Assembly: GCF_963855985.1 (NCBI RefSeq)
Contig: NC_087109.1
Location: forward strand, 2,686,001 to 2,750,000
Direction of reading: 5' to 3'
Length of the DNA: 64,000 nt
Origin: Ostrinia nubilalis
Taxonomy: Eukaryota; Arthropoda; Insecta; Lepidoptera; Crambidae
In this document: in pieces, positions 1 through 11,955 of the stretch
Position numbering within the stretch: the stretch's first letter is position 1
Layout of the letters: every line of letters starts with the position of its first letter
The notes under the pieces: model-generated
Database searches by the model: none
What the model saw: only the letters and a program-made list of their open reading frames with translations
What the model was told of the DNA's origin: nothing
Program-made: the position numbers and the translations under genes

Positions 1-30
1 AACTAAAACACGATTCAACATAAATACAAA

Positions 31-176
31 TAGTTCGTTTCAGCCGAAGGACGTCCACTGCTGGACAAAGACCAAGGTTTTCCTTAAAGACTGGTCCTGC
101 GCCGCCCGCATCCAGGAACCTCCCGCGACCTTCACCAGATCGTCGGTCCACCTAGTGGAAGGCCTGCCCACACTAC
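31..176 (-). repeat. RTE-type LINE 3' fragment
   Basis: Read on the minus strand it encodes the tail of an RTE-clade ORF2 (RPSTRWTDDLVKVAGGSWM and so on to QQWTSFG). It is a 5'-truncated copy in the transporter intron. A larger copy at 50390-51385 joins this tail to a reverse transcriptase. Confidence 0.7.
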
Positions 177-270
177 AAATAGTAACTAATGGCAATGGCA
201 AATTAACAATTTTCAAGCGGAAAAAGAAACAAATAAACCAATAAATTGGTCTTAAAAAGGTTTTACTTAC

Positions 271-3200
271 GTTTATAGAAAACAGCTCCGAAATCAGTAC
301 ATACGGCACAGATCCTAACCCTATATTGTAAAGGAAGAGCACCACTGATAACAGCAATATTGGGGCCATCATCGTTTCGTCTTCACTTGCTTTTACTTCA
401 TCATTATCTTTCTTGCCCCATAATACATCACCATGACTAGAATTGTCCTTTTCATCACCGATTCTATGCCAAGGTTTCTCAGACTCTGTAGTATTCATAA
501 TTAAATTATTAGTAACGTTATCATTGACGTAAGCAGTCAAATTTTGAGGTATTTCTATGTGTTTGCCCCTGATATGGTCGATAGGGCTTCTTCTGTAAGG
601 CCACAGGCGGTGGGGGTACCAGGAGTACATACGAAGCCGAGGGTCGCAGTATACTCCGAGGATGGCGAGACAGCAAGCAATGCCGGAGCAGGACCAGAGT
701 AAAAGCATCTGGAAGAAATAAAAGAAATTCTTATGTCTTGAAACATACGGAGAAGATCCATGAATGAAGAATAACATGAAAATCTCTGTGAATTTTTTAA
801 AGAGGACAGTTTAGAAAAATGTGTTTGCGTAATTGCTTGGTTAGAATCTAGATTCGTAATAATTACTACTGCATCAAATTTTATATCACAACAATTAAAA
901 AAGATGTAGCCAGGAAGTCAAAGAGGAATTTTCCAGTGAGTATTCGACACACGACAACATGTGGACAAGCATTGTAGTGTTCCGGCAGTTACGAGGTAAG
1001 ATAGCCAGTTCCTCTGTGGTTGAGGTTTCCGAGTGAAGCTCGATTCCACCTTCGGTGTGATCATCACTTTCTATCAGGTGAGATGACGTATGCCTCGGCA
1101 TCTCTTTGGGGATAAAAAATACTCAGTTGCTCTACTATTACAATAATATTTTGACTTACTTTTCTCCCCAGCTTGTCGACTGTCATAGTAGCCACTGCGG
1201 CTCCCAAAACCAATGCTGCTCCGCACAGCATAGATCCAGCCTCAGATGCATCCAATAAGGGACGGGGCACAGTTCTGTAACCAAAACCAAACCTTGAGCA
1301 ATTCGTTACGCAACCGACACATTTTACAGATCATTCCGAAACTTTGATAGACCTTATTTGTAGTTCTTCTAAAATTGTTGATGTTTCTGTTGAGTCCATC
1401 CCTGATCTATCTAATCATGCTTTTATTTCATGTAGATTACGACATACTAAACCTAAAATATCTCCTAAGTGGATACATTACAGACCAATTAAAGACATTA
1501 ACCCAATAGAATTTAACACTTTTGTAGATGCAATCCCCTGGGAAAAGTTGCTTAGTAATGATGTAAATGAAGCTGTGTCATCTTTCAATGCCTACATAAC
1601 ACATATCTATAACATTCACGCTCCATACATACGCTCCTGTGTTAAACATCAAAGTTACCCCTGGATAACACCGACAGTTAGGGAAATGATGAAGCTACGG
1701 GATAAAGCCCATGCCAAAAGTCGTCTTACAAAACAGGATTCAGATAAGAATTATTACAAAGAATTAAAGTCAATAGTAAACAAAGCAATGTATGATGAAA
1801 AAGCAGCATTTTTTCAGCAAAATATTAATAAGAATAGTAAAAACTCTAAGGAATTGTGGAAAAATATCAAAAGAAACGTAGTTGATTTTAAAAGTAAGCA
1901 TAATCCAGTTCCCCCTCATATTAATAACCCAGATCTCATTAATAATCATTTTCTTAGCCTTCCCGGAAGCAATAGTGTTACTATTTCAGACCTCACGTAT
2001 TATGAATACAACCGTTTCAATTCATCAACATTTGGTCTCAAAACTGTCGATGAAGATTCCATTTTGAAAATCATTATGAATTTTACGTCCAATGCCATAG
2101 GTGTAGACGGAATCTCCCGTGACATGATTATGTTAACTTTACCACGAACACTCAAAGTAATAACGGCAATTGTCAATATCTCAATCCAGTCTGGCATCTT
2201 CCCCGATGTCTGGAAGGAGGCTCTTGTTAAACCAATCCCAAAAAAAGGCAATCCTAACGAGCTAAACGACCTCAGACCCATTAGCATTCTGCCTTTCTTG
2301 TCGAAAATCATAGAAAAAGCCATTTCTCAGCAACTAACAGAGTTTCTTACTGCTAACAATATTTTACCACAAAAGCAATCTGGATTTCGAACTGGTCGCA
2401 GCACAGCCACTGCTCTTTTGGATGTGGTTGACGATATACTGGCGGGGCAGGATGTGGGATGTGGGTCTATTCTTGCTCTTCTCGACTTCTCTCGTGCATT
2501 TGACACATTAAACCATAACCTTCTGCTATCTAAAATGTCCTACTACGGTTTTGATTTTGGTGCATTAAGGTGGTTCTATAGTTACCTTCATTGTAGATCA
2601 CAGCGCGTGGAGGTCAGTGATGAAAGTGGAATACCATCACTTTCACAATCTACCTTATTGAGGCGAGGTGTACCGCAGGGTTCCATATTAGGTCCAATTC
2701 TTTTTATTTTGTATAGTGCTGACTTGACTAGTAATATCATACATTGTAATTATCACATTTACGCAGACGATTTGCAAATTTATTTGTCTTTCAAGCCTCA
2801 TGAAACTCTCGGCGCGGTGGGGAAAATCAATGAAGACCTTCATAGGATTAGTGCTTGGGCTAATAAAAATTGTTTAGTTTTGAATCCACTAAAATCCAAA
2901 TTTCTTGTTCTTGGTTCCAACATACAAATAAATAATATTAACAACTTCAACCCTAATATCTCAATTAATAATGAGGTTATCCAACAGGTAACTGAAGCTC
3001 GTAACCTTGGAGTCCTTATGGACGACAGGCTTAAGTTTCACAGCCACGTATTGGAGACGGTTAAGAACTGCTATTATAGGCTCAAAGTACTATACCATGT
3101 ACGAAATTACTTAGATGTGGACTTGAGAGTTAAGCTCTGTGAATCTTTGGTTCTGTCCAAGCTTAACTACGCCGATACCGTCATAGGCGACTGTATCTAT

Positions 3201-6200
3201 GGTTACACTAAAAAGGTCATACAGCGGGTGCAGAATTCCTGCGCCCGATTCTGTTTCAATATCCCGCGTAGAGCCCATGTCTCGCCGTTTCTCAATCAAG
3301 GAAACCTGCTTAACATGAAATCTAGGCGTGCACTCCATTACGCGTGTTTACTGTTTGGGGTTGTGCGTACTAAAAGTCCGCCATATTTATATGAGAAACT
3401 TTTATTTTCCCATCGGAGTGTGAGGCTTGCTTCACGCCTTGGATGTCCAAGCCACAGTACCGCAGCATTTCGTGGTAGTTTCCGTTACTCTGCCACGAAA
3501 TGCTGGAATAATATACCACCGCCTTTTAAAAATTGTCACACGTTAAATTCTTTTAAATTAAATTACAAAAAGTATCTTTTAAACCTTCAAAAGCACACAT
3601 AATAGCATTATAGAAATACCATTCATATCATAAAAAGAACTAATTTCTGTGCATGAGTTGTTTGTTCATGGTTGTAGTTATTAATTTATATTAATTATTA
3701 TTAGAATCTTAGCTATACATAAGTAATGTAATTAAATAATCTGTCTAGGCTATCTATGTTTAAAATTACTTGTTACGTTAACCGATTGTTCCTGGGCGAG
3801 CTGCGCCCTTTACCTCAACTGGCATCCGCAGAATACCAGTGGTCGTGATGCGCTCTCTGCCGTCACGGCGTATACTGAGCTGATGCCATTTTGGTGCTTG
3901 TAGACGTTCTGTTGTCTAGTTTTAGTTATTATTTTGCTGTGTACCTACTTGCATCGAATAAATATTTTTCTTTCTTTCTTTCTTTCTTTCAAAGTCTAGT
4001 TATTGATAATTTGATATATTTTTCTTAACAAAAACAATTAGATTAAATTTTGAATGTTAGGTCTTATAAAAATATTCGTTCCCATCGCTGCATCACATAT
4101 TATGTGTCCAGTAGGCCTAAGATGCGCGCTGCGATAAGCGGTTATCACGCCATTTTATCGATTTTTCCCATACATTTTGACGTCGATAAAAGTTATCACG
4201 GTGCGCATCCGGAGCTTTATGACTCTTAATTAAAAACCAAATGAAGGCTCGGGAAAAGTTAGAAGGACGGACTACTACAGGAGATTTCTATAACGACTGG
4301 CCCGCATCCAAGTATCTTCACTAGATCGGCCGTCCACCTAGTGGAAGACCCATGGTCGCTACTCGAGAACTTTTCTATCTACGAGTTATGTAAATTATTT
4401 GTTGATGCTAAAACTCACCCGTTGTAGATAGTAAAGTTGTATGCAGTAAGGTTGAGCCGTGGCACCGTGTGTGCTGTGTGCCGCAACACAGCTGCCGCGA
4501 AGCTGTTGACGGCGCCCGCGCCGCTACCGGCCGCCGCCATGACTAGTACCATGCATGAGCATAGGGCACGGCGTGGGACACGGTGACGGACTGATAGATA
4601 TAAATACGTACTGAAGGCTTAGCGCTCCTGCACACGACGCCGCTACCGCGCCGCCGCCGCGCCGTCGCCGCGCCTTTGCACTGTTTATACGCGCCGCGTG
4701 AACACCGCCGCGCCGCGGGCGATATTATGCTTTGATGGCGCGGTGGCGGCGCGGCGGCGGCGCGGTAGCGGCGTCATGTGCAGGAGCGCTTAGTGTGAGT
4801 TTACATCAAACTTCCTCACTAATGAGCGCGTAAAAAAATGACATTAAATGTATGACTGATTGTACAGCGCCCCTAGCGGAAACTTTCAAGAACTAAAATT
4901 TTCATATATTTTTTATCGCGCACACTAGTGAGGACTCTGTTTATTGTACACCACTGAAAATAGACAAAATAAAAGAAGTCAAATTGAACCATTGAATGGC
5001 CCAATTATTATGGCGGTATCAGCACTAATAAGTATCTCTGTAAGTAGTCTTATATCTAGAACAAATTATGATGAACGTGATGAACTAATGGATTGGCTCA
5101 ACAGATAAACGTATCTATTCTATGTAAAGCATTTAGTTATGTAGGAAAAGTTCACTTCCAGTTTCGTTCGGTCTGATCATCATTTTCGATTAGGTCAGAT
5201 GCAGGCTAAAAGCTTCCCCATCATCATCATCAACAAGACATATTCACTGCTGAATATATGTCTCCCTCAATGATAGCAAAATTTAATGCTGGTGCTTAGG
5301 AATATTAGGAGTTTGTTTTTGCAATCATTCAGTAAAAATAAGCAAGGAGTTTCCAAACTTACACAACTCCCTGCAAGCCGACTGCTCTGCCTTCTTATCA
5401 CAATTGGAGTCTAACCCACTGCTCCTCTTCAGCATCGGCTGAAACGTATCAGAATCCTGCCTCCTCATCGCCTCCCGTCTTCCGTAACAGTCTGAAGTTC
5501 TGATCTTGACTTCTTGCTGCTCGATGACGTCAGTCAAATCTTCCCTGAAGTCGGAGCCGTCGAACCAGCATATCACCTTTGCTGCGTCCTGGAATTTATT
5601 AGACGGGTTATGTCCTTCTGCTTCGTCTATTGGTTATAATGGGGTCATAGCTAGGCACTGTTAGATTTAATGGACATGTCTCAATAGGACAAAAGGGTTT
5701 AGATTTCAGCAATCTCATGCTATGATAATATAATCATATTTTGCACTGCGTGTCTCACCTGGGAATTGAAACCAGATCTTCTGAGACTCACAATCCTACA
5801 CGAAACTATATATTTAACCCATTCAATAAGCAACTTCTTCTTAAATAACGTCTCAAATCTTAAGATATCAGTTTTGAGATCGAGATTTTACGAACACTAA
5901 AGCTAGGAATTATATATTTTTTAAACAATTAGCTTTTTCCAAACCCGCATATAATACCAAATTAGTAACAATTTTTCAATTTGCTACCCCACCTGGGAAT
6001 ATAATCTAAGGCCCTAGACCAAAAGTGCCTGTCTCTTTTCCCACTGCACCATGGAGACAAAAACCAACTCTACTACCAATAAAAACTGTCTAAAGTCCGG
6101 TCGCCGAGCACGTAGAATTTCGTCCAACGACCCCCAGCTACCCATCCTTATCGCTCGCGCGTAATAATATTGCTATCGCGACTGTGCGACGGGCGGCCGC

Positions 6201-8982
6201 AGTTTAGTGTGCGAGAACTATACCTGTATCCTCCCAACACTGATGAGGAACGAAGGAGTCTCCGGTAACCATAGCAACGAGACTAGCAACACGCTAGGCG
6301 GCGCCGCCATAGACAGAGACAGCGCGTGCGCAGAGAGCATACCGCCCGCGGCGTACGCGAAGAGAATGCCGCAACTGGAAATGGAAACGTTTGAATTTAG
6401 AATTTAGATAAAGGAAGACACTGAAAGCAGATTGTGGCTAACAAAATGTGGCTATGGATTGGCCATTAACTCCTAGATCTGATGATCAAGTGACGACCAT
6501 GGACCAGAAGACGTATTATTATGAACAAGCTCTCTCTCGGTAGACTGATGATGGTATAATGGTAGAGATTGCGGGAAGCACTTGGGTGCGGGTTGCGCTA
6601 CCTTGAACTGGTAGTTGTAGAAATCCTTGGGGGAGGCCTTCTTCCAGCTGTAATTGAACGAAAGGAAAAAAAAACAATAATGTAAGTTTACCTACTTTTG
6701 TTTAGCTACTTGTTTTTAGTATTCGTTTCTTAGCTTCGTGGTTCCCTTCTAACGAGTAAAATCATAATAATTATGCTTTGATCAAATTCTTAAGAAATTC
6801 AAATTTTATTAGTCCGCAAATTCGAATTCAAAATATAGTTTATTCAGTACATAGGCATATAGCTTGCCCTACCAACGTTAATAATAATTATGTTGAATAA
6901 TGTTGATGTACAAAAGCGTCATAAAACCCTATAATAATGTAGATTGCATCATCTATGTACGTATAAGTACTGTAAGAAAACAAAATTCCTGTTATGTGTT
7001 ACCATCGGGGTCACTTAAAAATAAGGTATTGATGGTGAAAACGGGCATTAGTCTTCTAACTTACCTGCAAGCCAACGCTGGCATCGCAGCAAGTCCCCTA
7101 GTCCTAGGGGCGATTTCTGCGCAGTATAAAGGGGCGAGCGCAAGCGCACCGGCACCCCCCGCCCCCGCCGCCACCCGCGCCGCCCACACCCCTCTCGGTC
7201 CACACCATGCTGCTAGGGACCAGCTGATCTGGAATGAGTACATCAGACAATTAAGAAAGAAAGACACATTTATTACAATGGACATCACACAAATACAGGC
7301 AATTACATAGACATGACAGTGGCACATAATAATGGAAGAAGAAAAAATAAAAACAAGAGTAAACTGAGCAGTGCCACCCATCCACCAACAAGATGCCCAC
7401 TGCAACGGGACCCCACTCAGCATATGCCGTGACCCACGGTGACGAAGGCCATGGCGCTGGTTTTCAGTGTGCCCCATGCCGAGTGAGGGTCACGGACCAT
7501 TGGTAAAATAAATAAAATACTAAGCTGCATAAAATTGTCTAGATAAACATACATAAATAGTAATATTAGTGCACAGATAAATACAAAAGGCGGTAAATCG
7601 GTAAGGATGATAAGACTACGTTTATTAAGAATACTAATGAAAAGAATACTAATAAAAAGATAAAACTGTTTGTATAGGTGTGGGTGTAATAATGGTAAAG
7701 TAATATTGTGTTAATGTGTAATATTCGTAAAGAGTGTCTCGACGCCCGCAAAACCGGTTAGTGCAATCGAATGATTGATCGAATTAAGGCTCATCATAAA
7801 CGGAACAGTTTCAAAGTCGGTTACTATACAAACCTACAAGTATCAACATCATCATCAGCAAGTTTAATTTCCACTGCAGGAAAACAATCTACTTAAATTT
7901 ACCAGAAGCAAGTGGTTACCAGAAGAAAGCACTTGGTTTAATAATAAAAATATTATTGGCAGGTAGTTGCTAATTGCTCATAAGATAGGCCCCCTTAATT
8001 TATTGTCCGTGGTGCATAATCTTTTCTTAAAGGTTTTAAACCTTTGTTTGTCACCTGTCATCCGCTTTGCAATGGAGGGAAGTCGAACCTTAATTTCGAA
8101 CTCCTCCTATGTTCTTCTGATTAATTTCGTTGCGGGTCCAATGACAGTTTAACTTTCCCTCGCGACAAACTTGACCTTCATTGGTTGGGTTTTTGTGGCG
8201 GTCAAGCTGTAGATCGTGGCTACACAGAAGTTGCAGTGGTGGGAACGAGAGGTGGGAATAGTCCCGTTACCAGAAGCAAATGGTCATGTGGTGACGGCAG
8301 AGCAGATTTTTTTTTTTTCACCAACCCCTACTCTTCCCGCTGGTGTCGTAAGGTGACTTTGGAACTTACACATTCAACAGAGAATGGGCAGCAGCACTCT
8401 TTGATAAACATTAATCTTTTAAACTGCGATCTCCAACCCGCCTGCCAAGTTGAGATTATGGTCAAACCCTCCACTAAAATGGAGGTGGCTCATAGTCCAG
8501 CAGTGGACTGTAAAGGGCTGTTGATGATGACGAAATGGACAATATTTAGCTTGGCCTACACGTCAGATGGGTTGGGAGGCTTGATTGATTGATTGAATAT
8601 GGGATCGCATATTTTCTCCCTTAGGTCCGGTTTCTGAATTAAAATTTTTAGCTTGAGCGTGTTTATTTTGACAGAATAACCATTAAAATTTGAATTATTA
8701 AACCAAGAGTTAGTCACTTTACAAGACCCACGGAAAGAGTGGACGAGAGGCCTTATCTTATATAAGAAATAATGGTCCAACTTACAATAAAACTGACACT
8801 GATGCAGAAGGCGCCTGCCTTCCTCCCTTTCGCGTCAGCCAGCACTGCGAAGAAGGGAGCCGCTGGTAGAGCTACGAGGCACGGTAGAGCTGCAAGCCAA
8901 GCTCCTCCGGTCAGAGCTTCGTTGCCGAGCACCCCGGACACCCATCCCGTGCTGCAGCCGTGAGTGAAGCAGGAAAGGTTGT
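271..8982 (-). CDS. MFS sugar transporter, Tret1-like (partial, 7 exons)
   Basis: Exons on the minus strand: 8982-8786, 7228-7065, 6374-6224, 5588-5363, 4590-4419, 1274-1160, 708-271. Every junction has GT/AG and matching phase, giving about 487 residues. This is a plasma-membrane facilitator of sugars such as trehalose or glucose. Exon 1 here carries TM1-2 with DAKGRK. Exon 2 carries TM3-4 with PLYCAEIAPRTRG. Exon 3 carries TM5-6 ending LPETPSFL, the family PESPRWL site. Exon 4 is the hydrophilic central loop. Exon 5 is TM7. Exon 6 is TM8 with VDKLGRK. Exon 7 is TM9 and TM10 (GLGSVPYVLISELF). The loops after TM7 and TM9 are unusually long and hold seven N-glycosylation sequons. The N-terminal exon (supplying the first codon base) lies above 8982 and was not found. 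TM11-12 run off the left edge. Motifs support the family; the substrate is inferred. Confidence 0.87.
978..1085 (-). repeat. Interspersed repeat, GTGATGATCAGGCC family
   Basis: Reverse-complement copy of a family whose core is AAGTGATGATCAGGCCGAAG followed by GGAAGCGAGCTTCAC. Other copies are at 5150, 11288, 13735 and 55050 and in intron 1 of Gr genes A-C. Class unknown. Confidence 0.55.
1282..3992 (+). mobile_element. 5'-truncated non-LTR retrotransposon (LINE) with open RT frame
   Basis: One frame is open from about 1291 to 3602. It begins in the C-terminal part of an AP-endonuclease (LIDLICSSSK, then DLSNHAFISC). A full reverse transcriptase follows: PKKGNPNELNDLRPISILP, the catalytic LLDFSRAFD, GVPQGSILGPILF, YADDLQIY and GVLMDDRLKFHSHV. 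After the stop come about 390 bases of 3' UTR and a (TTTC)n tail at about 3967-3990. The clade is probably CR1/Jockey-like, a judgement from motif style only. It lies antisense in the transporter intron between exons 4590-4419 and 1274-1160, with its truncated end 10-15 bases from the splice acceptor at 1275. No target duplication was recognised. An undamaged frame suggests a recent insertion. Confidence 0.88.
4118..4212. repeat. Short palindromic element (possible MITE)
   Basis: Ends are inverted: GATGCGC..GATAA..GTTATCACG on the left, GTTATCACGGTGCGCATC on the right, with a short AT-rich centre. It is intronic, with no internal ORF. Confidence 0.4.
4255..4400 (-). repeat. RTE-type LINE 3' fragment, degraded
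   Basis: It matches, with many changes, the CCACTAGGTGGACCGACGAT core of the RTE tail in reverse complement, followed by the CTACGAGTTATG stretch also seen at 28490. Confidence 0.5.
4622..4789. mobile_element. GC-rich palindromic MITE, TTA target duplication
   Basis: A 168-base element. GCGCTCCTGCACACGACGCC at the left and GGCGTCATGTGCAGGAGCGC at the right form long terminal inverted repeats over a (CCG)-rich palindrome. TTA flanks both sides (4619-4621, 4790-4792), as in PIF/Harbinger insertions. A second copy is at 45086-45310. It ends 32 bases before the transporter exon starting at 4590. Confidence 0.75.
5150..5215 (-). repeat. GTGATGATCAGGCC-family fragment
   Basis: Short reverse-complement copy containing GATCATCATTTTCGATTAGG and GAGATGCAGGC-like sequence, in a transporter intron. 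Confidence 0.4.
6535..6668 (+). repeat. RTE-type LINE 3' fragment
   Basis: It contains GTAGAAATCCTTGGGGGAGG and a degraded TCCAGCAGTGGACGT end, the 3' tail of the RTE family. It lies in a transporter intron. Confidence 0.6.
7251..7760 (-). repeat. LINE 3' UTR-like fragment with (TTTC)n tail
   Basis: On the minus strand it ends AATAAATGTGTCTTTCTTTC, the same style of 3' end as the LINE at 1282-3992. No coding sequence is left. The right boundary is uncertain. Confidence 0.45.
8090..8278 (+). repeat. W-family repeat copy
   Basis: This belongs to a family seen at least eleven times here, named W for this report. Core: GGTTGGGTTTTTATTGGCGG then AGCTGTAGATCCTGGCTACA and GGTGGGAATAGTCCCGT. Many copies keep a frame reading FTGWVFIGGQAVDPGYTGV. 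Class unknown. Confidence 0.65.
8284..8545 (+). repeat. SINE-like or LINE-tail repeat
   Basis: It contains GATCTCCAACCCGCCTGCCA, then CAGCAGTGGACTGTAAAGGG and a GATGATGA end. This is a common lepidopteran repeat ending related to RTE tails. It follows the W copy directly. Confidence 0.5.
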
Positions 8983-9137
8983 CTGGAATATACAAAAATA
9001 ATTAGCTTTTAGAGAGAATAAAAGAAGAAAGAAGAAAAGAAAAGACTAGTAGCGGTTACAATTAGTGAAAGGTGTAAAGTCCCGGATGAGTCGTCTCGTG
9101 ATCCAAGAAACGCAAGTTCGAAGTTCGAACCACGCCT

Positions 9138-9345
9138 GTCTTTCGTTCGTTCGTTTAAGCCCAAAGACGTCCACTGCTGTACAAAGGCCTCCCCCAAGGA
9201 TTTCCACAAATACCGATCCTGCGCCGCTCGCATCCAGGCACCTCCCGCGACCTTCACCAGATCGTCGGTCCACCTAGTGGGAGGCCTGCCCACGCTACGC
9301 CTTCCGACACGTGTTCGCCACTCAAGAACTTTCCTGCCCTGAAAT
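9138..9345 (-). repeat. RTE-type LINE 3' fragment
   Basis: Minus-strand translation gives RPPTRWTDDLVKVAGGAWM and then LWKSLGEAFVQQWTS, the end of RTE ORF2. This is one of the better-kept tails. Confidence 0.75.
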
Positions 9346-9773
9346 GTCTTTATCTATCGACCATAATTCGACACTTATGAATGTCAAAAAAGTAGTTCTT
9401 TATGGATTATTTACATGTCTCCTTATCTTTTGTGCCCAACCAGCGCTTTGAGACAAACATTTGCAATTTATTGAAAGTTTTATTATAGACAAAAACTGCC
9501 ACTCTATAGCGATAACACGGTAAGAAGAGCATCGTATTCCCTCTTCGACTGTAATTATCTCCATTCTATTATTGTAGAGCCAACTGATCACCCTTTCATG
9601 GAACAATCTTAATGAGCCGCCATAGAATTCTGATCTGTCCCAATCAGCCCGAAGGCTTAGCGTACCCTTTGAAGCACGAATCATATCTTAGGGTTCCGTG
9701 CCTCAAAATTTGAAAATAATTCTGCATAAGCGTTATGCGAACCAGAACCTATCAGTAATAATGACAATCCTTA

Positions 9774-9891
9774 GGCTGAGTTGCACCACCTAATTTTGTC
9801 CGTAACTTTGACGATAACCGGTGCTTTTTGTATGGATTTTGACAGATTTTTGACGTTTGTCAAAGTTAAAGTAAGATGGTGCAACCCAGCC
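9774..9891. mobile_element. 118-bp MITE, TTA target duplication
   Basis: TIRs are GGCTGAGTTGCACCA and TGGTGCAACCCAGCC, with TTA on both sides (9771-9773, 9892-9894). The interior has GACGTTTGTCAAAGTTAAAG. A second copy in opposite orientation is at 63287-63405. Confidence 0.75.
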
Positions 9892-9904
9892 TTAGTATTG
9901 ACAT

Positions 9905-10045
9905 TCACACGCCCGTATTCACAAACGATTCTTGCTTAACTACCAAACTGATAATGTTTGGTCTGCCATACGTTCATGATTGTGTGCGTTTATGTATGAT
10001 GAAACAAAAACTTTCACAGCACGCCATCTTATACACTTATGATGA
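9905..10045. repeat. M1 MITE, partial copy
   Basis: The left end ACGCCCGTATTCACAAACGA is clear. The rest is diverged and the right end is lost. Full copies are at 14726, 29128 and 29549. Confidence 0.5.
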
Positions 10046-10804
10046 GTTTGTAATAAAAAAACAGACTTCTTGTTCATCAATCAAATAAAAAAGTTATGTT
10101 ATTTATTTTTGTCTTTTTCTGAATATTGTATATCTAAAATCCTCAAAAGATTTAAGCAGATACAATAAAAATGCTATACATTGCACACGTTTCATTTATC
10201 CTAAAAGTGAGACAGTTCCATGTATCCATTATTCATTAACCCTTGCATTTAAACCAATGTTAGTTTCACCAGAAACAGTATCATACAGGGTGTAAAACCG
10301 CTCTTATAACCAACGAATAAGGTTCTATCTATTTTGATGTTCGTTGTCACTTGAATATTGTTTTTCAGGGCATAAAACCGCTCTTATTGTCCAGGGTATA
10401 AGGTTGTATTTATTTTGTATGTTCGCAGTTCGTTGAATGTTCGTTAACGCGTCCTCCAAAACAGTCAGCTGTGCTTTTAGTTCGGAAACTTGCAAATGAA
10501 AAATGGCCGAATATTTTGTGTGGATTTTAGTGGAATGGAAATGGTATGCGATGGACAAACGATACACGGACTATTCTGGATTACATAACGATAGTGATAT
10601 CTATAAGTGAAAAAATTGCTTTTGCCCATGACTTCGCCTGCGTGGAATTTTGTCTGTCACAGAAAAACTTTATCGCGCGCGTCCCTGTTTCAAAATCCGG
10701 GATAACTGTTACTTTTGGGCACTCGTTGTCTTTTTTCTTAGTTACTATTTTTGTTTAGAAGTGATATTTGTAATGACTGTTTTTGTGCCAAATAAATAAA
10801 AAAA

Positions 10805-11165
10805 AAAAAACAATCTTATGTCCTTTCTCGGGGCTATCTCTATACCAAATTTCATCAAAATCGGTTCAGTAGTTTAGGCGTGAAAGCATAACAGACAGAG
10901 TCACTTTCGCATTTATAATATTACTAGCTGTGCCCGCGACTTCGTACGCGTGAAAACCCGTTTCCGCAACATTTTTCATTATTGCTCTGCTCCTATTGAT
11001 CGTAGCGTGATGTTGTATAGCCTATAGCCTTCCTCGATAAATGGGCTATCTAACACTGAAAGAATTTTTCAAATCTGACCAGTAGGTAGTTCCGGAGATT
11101 AGCGCGTTCAAGTAAACAAACAAACAAACAAACTCTATAATATTAGTATACATAATATATAGATT
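10805..11165 (+). repeat. Two adjacent lepidopteran dispersed repeats (R then Q family)
   Basis: 10805-10925 holds TTTCATCAAAATCGGTTCAG and a TTTCGCATTTATAATATTA end (R family). 10926-11165 begins CTAGCTGTGCCCGCGACTTC and TACGCGTG (Q family) and ends with (CAAA)n. Neither has an ORF. Confidence 0.55.
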
Positions 11166-11287
11166 AGGGATAATTTTTTAACAAACTTGATGTAACGCAA
11201 ATGAACCCATACGTTTAGGTAGGTACACGTAAGTAAAGAGATTTTACTTCATTTATCAATGTAAAGAGTATTTTTATATTTCGGCTG

Positions 11288-11400
11288 TTGGAGGTAAGAT
11301 AGACAGTGGTAGAGGATTCCGAGTGAAGCTCGCTTCCACCATCGGCCTGATCACCACTTTCCATCAAGACGCAGGCCTAGACCTCCTCCGTTTTAGGTTA
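11288..11400 (-). repeat. GTGATGATCAGGCC-family copy
   Basis: It contains GAGTGAAGCTCGCTTCCACC and CTGATCACCACTTTCCATCA, the reverse complement of the family core. Confidence 0.5.
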
Positions 11401-11484
11401 AAAATGCTTCTATTCGATATATTGAAGAAAGAATAAAGAATAAAGCTAGTAAGGGCTCTCTTCTAGTTTGTAATAGGAATTATA

Positions 11485-11681
11485 CAGGGTGTCCCAGAAT
11501 GGGTGAATCAAACTGATAGGGGAGGTAGCTCTACTTATGTAAATATGTACGATCCCTAAAAAATATGAAAAAAAAAGCGCATAAGGAAACAAAAAAAGGG
11601 AGGAGATTTTTTTAGGGATTTTTTAGTAGAGCTACGAGTACCTCCCCAAGCAGTTTGATTCACCCATTCTGGGACACCCTT
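11485..11681. mobile_element. 197-bp MITE, mariner-like ends
   Basis: TIRs of about 30 bases: CAGGGTGTCCCAGAATGGGT at the left and ACCCATTCTGGGACACCCT at the right. TA flanks both sides, fitting Tc1/mariner target duplication. Confidence 0.72.
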
Positions 11682-11955
11682 TATACGAATAATTAATCGT
11701 ATAATTACTTACATATAGCTGCAGCTACGACGCGTCGCACCGAGCCGCGCCACCGAATCGAAGCTGTCCTTTCGATGCGGTTCCTTAAACAATAATATGA
11801 TTAATTAATCATAATAATTAATGAATATGATTTATGTCCTCTGTCGATTGTTAGGCCCGGCTTCCATCAAACAGAGAGAAGATATTATGAGTTTAGAATA
11901 ACCAATCAGATTTCATAACTTTCTTACCACCTCTTCGCTCAGCTTCGGTTTGTAT

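Noticed and set aside
6900..7310. 136-codon plus-strand ORF rich in Ala and Pro
   Set aside because: Antisense to the GC-rich transporter exon 7228-7065; no independent support.
10325..10567. 80-codon minus ORF with a coiled-coil-like segment (VSELKAQLTVLEDALTNIQ)
   Set aside because: Recalls LINE ORF1 sequence, but nothing around it supports a gene or element.
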